The notes beneath the pieces are model-generated. The model had not been told where the DNA came from. It was given only the letters and a program-made list of their open reading frames with translations, and did not search any database. A stretch of DNA of 64,000 bases from BAIKAL-G1 sp943369525 (GTDB lineage: Bacteria; Cyanobacteriota; Cyanobacteriia; PCC-6307; Cyanobiaceae): positions 70,435 through 134,434 of the forward strand of contig CALRNL020000009.1 of the NCBI GenBank assembly GCA_943369525.1. Reading direction: 5' to 3'. Shown one piece after another: positions 63,501 to 64,000 of the stretch. Numbering within the stretch: the stretch's first letter is position 1; each line of letters begins with the position of its first letter. The position numbers and the translations under genes are program-made.

Positions 63501-64000
63501 TTGGACGGCATCCAGCTCATTGGCAGCGCCAGTAGCATCAATGCGGCGTTAGTGAATGCCACCTTCACGCCAGCAACTGCGGGCGGGGCCGGCATCTCCT
63601 TGAGGCTGGAGGATGGTGGCAGGCAGATTGTGGCAATCGACTACAGCTTCCTGGCCACCAAGGCCAACACCGCCCCCACCCTCAGCACTCCAGGCACGAC
63701 CCCCCGTGCCCTCACCACGGGGCTGGCCGATGCCCTGAGCTACATCAGCGTCAATGACGCTGACACCGATCAGACCCTCACCCTCAGCCTGAGTGCCAGC
63801 AGCGGCAACTTCCGCAACCTGGCCGATGCCGATTCCGAAACCAGCGGCATTCAACTGAGCGGCAGCGTGAGTGCGATCAATGCGGCCCTGGCAGCTGGGT
63901 CGTTTGTGGCCAGTGCCGATGGCTCCGCGACCATCAGCGCCAGTCTGACCGACGGTGTTATCACCACCCCGGTTACGGCCACCTACAGCGTCACCGCCAG
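48594..64000 (+). CDS. Giant repeat-rich surface protein, probable type I-secreted adhesin, 3' end beyond window
   Basis: One frame stays open from GTG 48594 (an alternative GTG lies at 48564) to the last base, at least 5,135 codons. I checked the frame at several points and found no stop. There is no N-terminal signal peptide, which fits type I secretion with a C-terminal signal. Domains by residue: DUF4347 76-239; partial WG-repeat block 287-382; DUF4347 406-570; autotransporter-like beta repeats 571-889; Ig-like repeat ~890-990; putative Ig ~990-1080; two lectin-like beta-sandwiches ~1100-1310 and ~1400-1605; WG blocks 1683-2097, 2215-2589, 2815-3198 and 3337-3714, separated by putative Ig domains; three more putative Ig domains to ~3990; cadherin-like domains from ~4265 on. 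Adhesion or matrix binding is inferred from architecture. Confidence 0.9.
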   Translation, partial: MTVSALAASKGTGAVCLPATYSAPATGSKRAGTDCRRPGVPAGAKAGAPAGAGIAKPFPALVSQPGSAAAPPPAGDPFDLVLLSAELASSVPPEELAGARVVVLEAGRDGIGQIGAALAAHPGASVVRVISHGEPGALLLADQRISNATLQLRTDAIAGWRQHLAAGAEILLYGCCVAASPEGRSLVDGLAALTGAAVAASVTPTGAAALGGDLTLGYATEPIKAQTERFPQAWDQSGLILAAPVFASPGSDDFSTGVTGSFATGAPESPTSSIAENIAVATRQAGSLAAWGASNTGGSGARAGTGYTQVYSTLNSYAALKPDGSISEWGNSTMGGTNGPTGTGWTEITTSGPAFAARRSDGSPFSWGSTATGGVQALAATGEEFHNPSALSSKPGSVAAPRQPGDSLDLVFISPEIVGSVPQDELAGARVVVLDAGEDVIGQVGAALQANPGATVVRLISHGEPGSLMLAGQRISLDTLQLRAEDIAAWRRHLAPGADILLYGCSVAATAEGRLFVDSISSLAGVDVAASTDLSGSAPLGGDLVLEYATGPIQAFSNRFGSAWDASGLTLPVTFSHGGSGATGALSFTSQSSDQFTLTNASPGFTFSSLSVDFYGNDAALVTTGIANPPLTTSSPTLAVFDTTVKTLTPTIAAGSKFSLDRNATFTSISGAGNVNISGTKFNSWTATLAGGSGTSTFSGVLTNGIAGVNSPLALTVNQAGFTQILSGTNDYAGATQIIAGTLQVNGKNTNSPVKINGGTLSGTGTVNTVALTLGTLAPGAATGILNAGNLAFTGGTFNAGLASTVNYSQANVTGTVTLGSNTILTLSPTFTPSSGNTFTIINNDGTDAISGTFKGLADGAKVTVSGTDYTISYKGGTGNDVVLTAQRPFAIGTTTSVGTSVSPSVYGQAVTFTATVTQASGSGIPTGTASFFDGTTLLGSGTLSSGVATFTTSALAGGKLNITANYSGDTNFDGSTSTVISQTVNQLQTPAITSANAANFPTGNYGSFQFTATGNPAPTFSVTTGTLPAGLTLSPDGRLSGIATTIDTTSVTVTATNGVGTPATQSFSIGVKQYPVFTSAGSADFSRTVAGSFAVAATGSPTYSIDPATTLFISGFSTLPSDWALSNAQISGGSAALNPATANTNGALILPKLGASSPGSFTASFDYTAGTVTVAGNTPSGTSFNYGALSGTTGSATTMVGNNGLVVSFLEAYTKAGAVTTRVPSSVEVRWNGTVIASAPISFGTGAKPVQIKLDAANVLSVSYDNAQVLNANLSGKVNAADRSNWQFALGSANTSQNASSHSIDNLAIVTNGGLPAGLSLNPTTGEISGTPTAATSAGQHVFNVVATNADGATSQPFRLNLASGAPVFSSSSTQATIPGAPTTIAIAAAGSGGPTTYSVMPQVLIRTTLANADTLPAGAYINGNSRFTAGAIELIQNTTNQTSWVQFLGQGDQNPTAFTASFNYKVGGGTTTGGGGISFNYGNPGDTTKGLRVNLTELVIGSSQFYLQVAVSLNNLTSSSTLIPNPFTAALYKSNTYLPVKIAMSAEGRPQVWVNNVLAFDTGVVNDWQSTDKSLWAFSFTGTTGAFTNNFHTIKDVVIGSNGVLPPGLSLDPNTGVISGKVGIGTAVDPYVNVTATNAAGSTTQLVKLDGSPSNTLPGQRPATGTSLGGPDALGATGEQFRNLSAFAALTTDGQVKVWGNTLNGGLQAEAPTGTGYTVITSNERAFAALKNDGSIVSWGFSANGATGEPTGTGYQMISATRTAFAAIKNDGSITAWGNSADGGSFSPTGSSSPTGTGYIRIYANGGGFAAQKIDGTIRTWGNANSIGTSATPVPLTTAFTRVTVNDFQSGTASYGAFATTDSKGAITAWGPTATGTNTGGSGKPSSSGWLDVVNTSRAMAAIDANGVISAWGDSAFGGGSTSTSPTLTYLKAPTDSGYRQLYGNSSAFVAVRQDGSLAAWGNSINGGSGAPTGTGYTQVYSTLNSFAAMKADGSISVWGSSLEGGNTKVAPAATATGYTNLFSSQGAFAALKGDGSVTVWGNTSMGGTGGPTGTGWTEITSSGTAFAARKTDGSLYSWGSSLTGGTGAPTGSNYLTVQSPTLAKPYFPQAAGAPVNLSVNQTQQAQVFLGIQGEGLTFTITNGKLPAGMKLDAATGWIHGNPAEPGTFPLTINATSAAGSVTQNFNLRVESSLLPNQRQGAGAVYSIGSGTEYANSTAFAGLTANGGVYSWGGNANWGSCGEPTGTGYTQITASTFAFAALKYDGSIEAWGEGSAGGFNEPTTSGYTKIYSAQSAFAALKADGSITAWGSSDFGGSGAPAGTGYTKIYSAQSAFAALKADGSITAWGTVVGAPTGSGYTSITPNLHAYAALKADGSITAWGDSAGGGSNAPTGTGYTKIFATKGSYAALKVDGSIAVWGSSNNGGTNAPTGTGFVDIWSSSNGFAAMKSDGSLVSWGASGSIGSATPTDTGFTQVFSTGGSFAALKADGSIISWGATDSGGTGAPKGTGFTTIYTNNNAFAAMKADGSITVWGKSTSGGFFSPTGSGYTQIFSRANAFAAMKADGTVKVWGSSIAGLHGASGQVEFASIQNATAVAPARQFDVTGNLPAARLFTPLATQAAGLNGVAGYQVGANTGLGLGSAITSGSLPDGLSLNVATGYLEGTATKSGTSNFTVTTYNGSGQSSQAYSLTVTDSGTSKAAPTFNPTKPIGYANYAIGKLASYDLAAVATPATAQLNYSHIAGTLPPGMTLQTNGTVAGTPTTPGTYQFTLAASDSKGIAAQTYTIKVSADTPNQRPGQYSTIDTLSSGTQGINLGAYAALRADGTIVTWGDSASGGALATGVPTGAGYVQIAQTNSAFAALRYDGSIQSWGNNDYGGLGAPTGTGFTRLFSNGYAFAAMKADGSIITWGQDVSGGTGEPTGTGYTQIFTNSGAMVAMKADGSLVAWGSSDTGGTNAPTGTGYVTITSNATAFAALKSDGSISAWGITTNGGTNAPTNNSYTAIYSSHNGFAALRADGTIATWGATSKGDNPFTGGNNFISVSATDSAFAALRSDGTITAWGGTGSGGSNFPTGTGFTAIYSTDKAFAGLRTDGSIVSWGNKAAGGDSTPPGTGFITIVSNRQAFTALKNDGTVVSWGNSNFGGKAKAPTGATATGFTQVFSTSSSFVGQKSDGSLAAWGDPIGGGSGVPRGTGLTVSSARAAIPYQQSGTSGDLPTAYIGTKIGPDGGAGPAAYQVGAISQGAYSRITAGALPGGLSLDPATGFLSGTPSGLAATATTPSGLPGTYSFTVTTTSALGSTAQAYTLEVKTPLSVILPNQRVGSGAIAFIGSGQAFPNLAAFAALKADGSISAWGAGYSGGSGAPSGTGFTQIYANPNAFAALKADGSITAWGSSFFGGSGSPVGTGFTQIYSTQSAFAALKADGSITTWGVASNGGSGAPSGTGFTQIYSTQSAFVALKADGSLSQWGNTYWAGSAGPTGTGFTQIYTNPFAFAALKVDGSITAWGSSDFGGSAAPAGTGFTQIYANQGAFAALKADGSITAWGSGYYGGSAAPAGTGFTQIYANPNAFAALKADGSISAWGDGYYGGSGSPVGTGFTQIYSTQSAFAALKADGSITAWGSKNFGGSAAPAGTGFTQIYANRFAFAALKADGSITAWGSSDFGGSGAPAGTGFTQIYANPQAFAALKADGSITTWGDAINFGSGAPTGTGYATVQSPLVSDPAFAAFPANSALSTKANQPFFAHLGAQGVGARYEITVGSLPAGLTLDATTGVVSGTATGTGTYAFILSASTPAGTASQPFKLVVEGSSAPAFSSAAPATFTAGTASTFIVGATGIPAPTYSVPPGTLPSGLTLNATTGEISGTPAAGTGGSVTVNITATNSAGSTNQAFKLDVNEAPSITSAASARFEPGSAGNFSFTASGYPAPRFSIISTNGPLPTGVSLSPSGVLSGTPAAGTGGAYSITVVAANGVGNTASRQFTLTIPVLAATALKIVGPSAVVSGQATRYEVQAVDANGNVNKTATGTVTLSASGAGSLNQSGSSGAPSAELIDGVARFPLLAYEASADGERFTLLAEGSGAAAGLTKATSGPISADVVASQLQILGSPSPTTLQSGETTSLGALRLVGVDASGRIDSQWLAQDQTVMLSLTAPGDGPLAGTVTGLAIARGSALSDIDTSATTITLGSSAIGSDGSIILGAMDLSDGSIGLGALDLTYTNPSGSSTVDLALKAQRRNGKGLPDASMAALASGLTSSSAPISNQAPQLNLDPTNAPNSYTENGSPMAIVGPLASVSDADNSLLSLQVVITNLQAGDLLALATTPSGLTAAYDASSGSLLIKAAVNASPTPADFQSALRAVRYSNSSDNPVTTPRQITVTANDGSGLANATATASLTVAVTPTDDPTTLTNLPPSIAATEDTTAPLDLGALVLADPDGGDAVQTLTLSVRQGTTPSGSLSASNGPGVTVTGSASAQLTLVGTITALNRYLQTRAVLSFTAAPNANGNYGLSFDLATGDSSLNLGSTTIAVAAVNDPAVFSGVPASGTVVRLRHGVATSLQSLLGSTPIRVADGDLVDYSSAGTTQLTLVATNASLGGLSAGTHSGGATLTINTASRWLATGTLVQINALLADPAITLQSAAAGAVGLGLELHDGSNGTGSSTDAAIQFRAVSDPLLNNPASTAARSISAGFGESLGFLSISDPDAALTNAFTFLAESYTLSLDAAASNGQLIGLSDADPKEPGVQLKGTAAQINAQLQDARYQATALGSSSLQLSLSNGLAPVISSTASFMAINSPPSLTQVDTLRGAKEDQPLAISFADLAAVADETDKGGSVEGFVVKVVSSGSLRIGTTEQGATAWLSGSNDRITPTLNAYWTAAANANGMAINAFTVTALDNSGGESSTPIAVKVDVDPVNDAPTISGVPTVTTVVNTGVSNALVDFTVGDIDSNALTLTLRPIDGSIGNLTDADGKLDGIQLIGSASSINAALVNATFTPATAGGAGISLRLEDGGRQIVAIDYSFLATKANTAPTLSTPGTTPRALTTGLADALSYISVNDADTDQTLTLSLSASSGNFRNLADADSETSGIQLSGSVSAINAALAAGSFVASADGSATISASLTDGVITTPVTATYSVTA
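48819..49310 (+). other. DUF4347 module 1 of the giant protein
   Basis: Residues 76-239 read DLVLLSAELASSVPPEELAG, RVISHGEPGALLLADQRIS and ILLYGCCVAASPEGRSLVDG, then GGDLTLGYATEPI. This is the DUF4347 family found at the N-termini of very large adhesins. The His at 132 (SHG) and Cys at 175 (YGC) are 43 residues apart. Confidence 0.85.
49452..49740 (+). repeat. Partial WG-repeat block A (about three units)
   Basis: Three 38-residue-type units between the DUF4347 modules. The first resembles unit 7 of block B. The second begins like unit 8 of block B (TQVYSTLNS) and ends like unit 9 (GNSTMGGTNGPTGTGW). The third resembles unit 10 (TEITTSGPAFAAR). DNA similarity is close, pointing to copying from block B with loss of one unit. 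Confidence 0.75.
49809..50304 (+). other. DUF4347 module 2 of the giant protein
   Basis: Residues 406-570, about 60% like module 1 by eye: DLVFISPEIVGSVPQDELAG, RLISHGEPGSLMLAGQRIS, ILLYGCSVAATAEGRLFVDS and GGDLVLEYATGPI. The paired His462 and Cys505 are again 43 residues apart. Module 2 is followed directly by the beta-repeat region. Confidence 0.85.
53640..54884 (+). repeat. WG-repeat block B, ten units
   Basis: Ten consecutive units with the pattern xxIxxxxxAFAALKxDGSIxxWGxSxxGGxxxPTGTGY. Most are 38 residues (114 bp). Units 3, 4, 5, 6 and 8 carry short insertions or variants in the loop before GTGY. The block is preceded by a linker containing LPGQRPATG and followed by a putative Ig domain. 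Confidence 0.85.
55236..56360 (+). repeat. WG-repeat block C, ten units
   Basis: Ten units, the first after the linker LLPNQRQGAGAVYSIGSG. Units 3 and 4 are almost identical in DNA (TKIYSAQSAFAALKADGSIT). Unit 4 is four residues shorter. A 53-base stretch at 55515-55567 is identical to 59562-59614 in block E. Confidence 0.87.
57036..58187 (+). repeat. WG-repeat block D, ten units
   Basis: Ten units after the linker TPNQRPGQYSTIDTLSSG. Units are more diverged from each other than in blocks C and E (for example VQIAQTNSAFAALRYDGSIQ and ISVSATDSAFAALRSDGTIT). Unit 9 carries a four-residue insertion. Confidence 0.87.
58602..59735 (+). repeat. WG-repeat block E, ten units, strongly homogenised
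   Basis: Ten units, nine of them exactly 38 residues, after the linker VILPNQRVGSGAIAFIGSG. Units are near-identical in DNA (TQIYANPNAFAALKADGSIT and TQIYSTQSAFAALKADGSIT recur). Codon choice also differs slightly from the other blocks (AAAGCCGACGGGTCGATCACC). This block looks like the most recent expansion. Confidence 0.9.

Overview
The window comes from the chromosome of a high-GC picocyanobacterium of the Synechococcus/Cyanobium type. Evidence for this is petN (cytochrome b6f), psaK (photosystem I), thf1/psb29, a slr0228-type ftsH, clpS/clpP, a CruA/CruP-family lycopene-cyclase-like flavoprotein and several protein families largely confined to cyanobacteria (DUF2103, DUF1830, DUF2499, DUF3593, DUF3598). 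I see no rRNA, tRNA, CRISPR array or intact insertion sequence.

Layout. 0-38 kb is mostly core genome: purK end, a GGDEF/EAL protein, clpS-petN, thf1/clpP, ftsH, a MacB-like permease, pyk, a MazG-like enzyme, yggT, scpB, ilvA, dxs, a flavoprotein, psaK, DUF3593/DUF2499, a pyruvyl transferase, a desaturase-acyltransferase-GlnT operon, a phosphatase/CruP-like/PrxQ operon, rpmB, htpG, a GT2 glycosyltransferase and cobL. 37.3-44.9 kb is an accessory island of toxin-antitoxin modules: two MNT-HEPN pairs, three VapBC pairs and one HicAB pair. Three of the toxins are visibly broken (frameshift, amber codon, internal deletion). One intact VapBC pair sits between a methyltransferase gene and a duplicated copy of that gene's 3' end.

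45-64 kb is a surface-protein region. A TPR/GT41 O-GlcNAc-transferase-like gene and a small methyltransferase lie upstream of a giant open reading frame on the + strand. It starts near 48594 and is still open at 64000 (at least 5,135 codons). In order it encodes two DUF4347 modules, an autotransporter-like beta-repeat stretch, Ig-like domains, two lectin-like beta-sandwich segments, then four blocks of a 38-residue WG repeat separated by putative Ig domains, then cadherin-like domains. By direct reading each of the four blocks contains exactly ten repeats. A fifth, partial block between the DUF4347 copies looks like a recombinant derived from the first full block. This architecture suits a very large type I-secreted adhesin. 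The neighbouring GT41 enzyme could glycosylate it, which is inference.

Other structural points: a 30-bp perfect palindrome between divergent ilvA and dxs, a 19-bp perfect hairpin ahead of the desaturase operon, a terminator between convergent clpP and ftsH, and two unrelated 14-bp-period tandem repeats.
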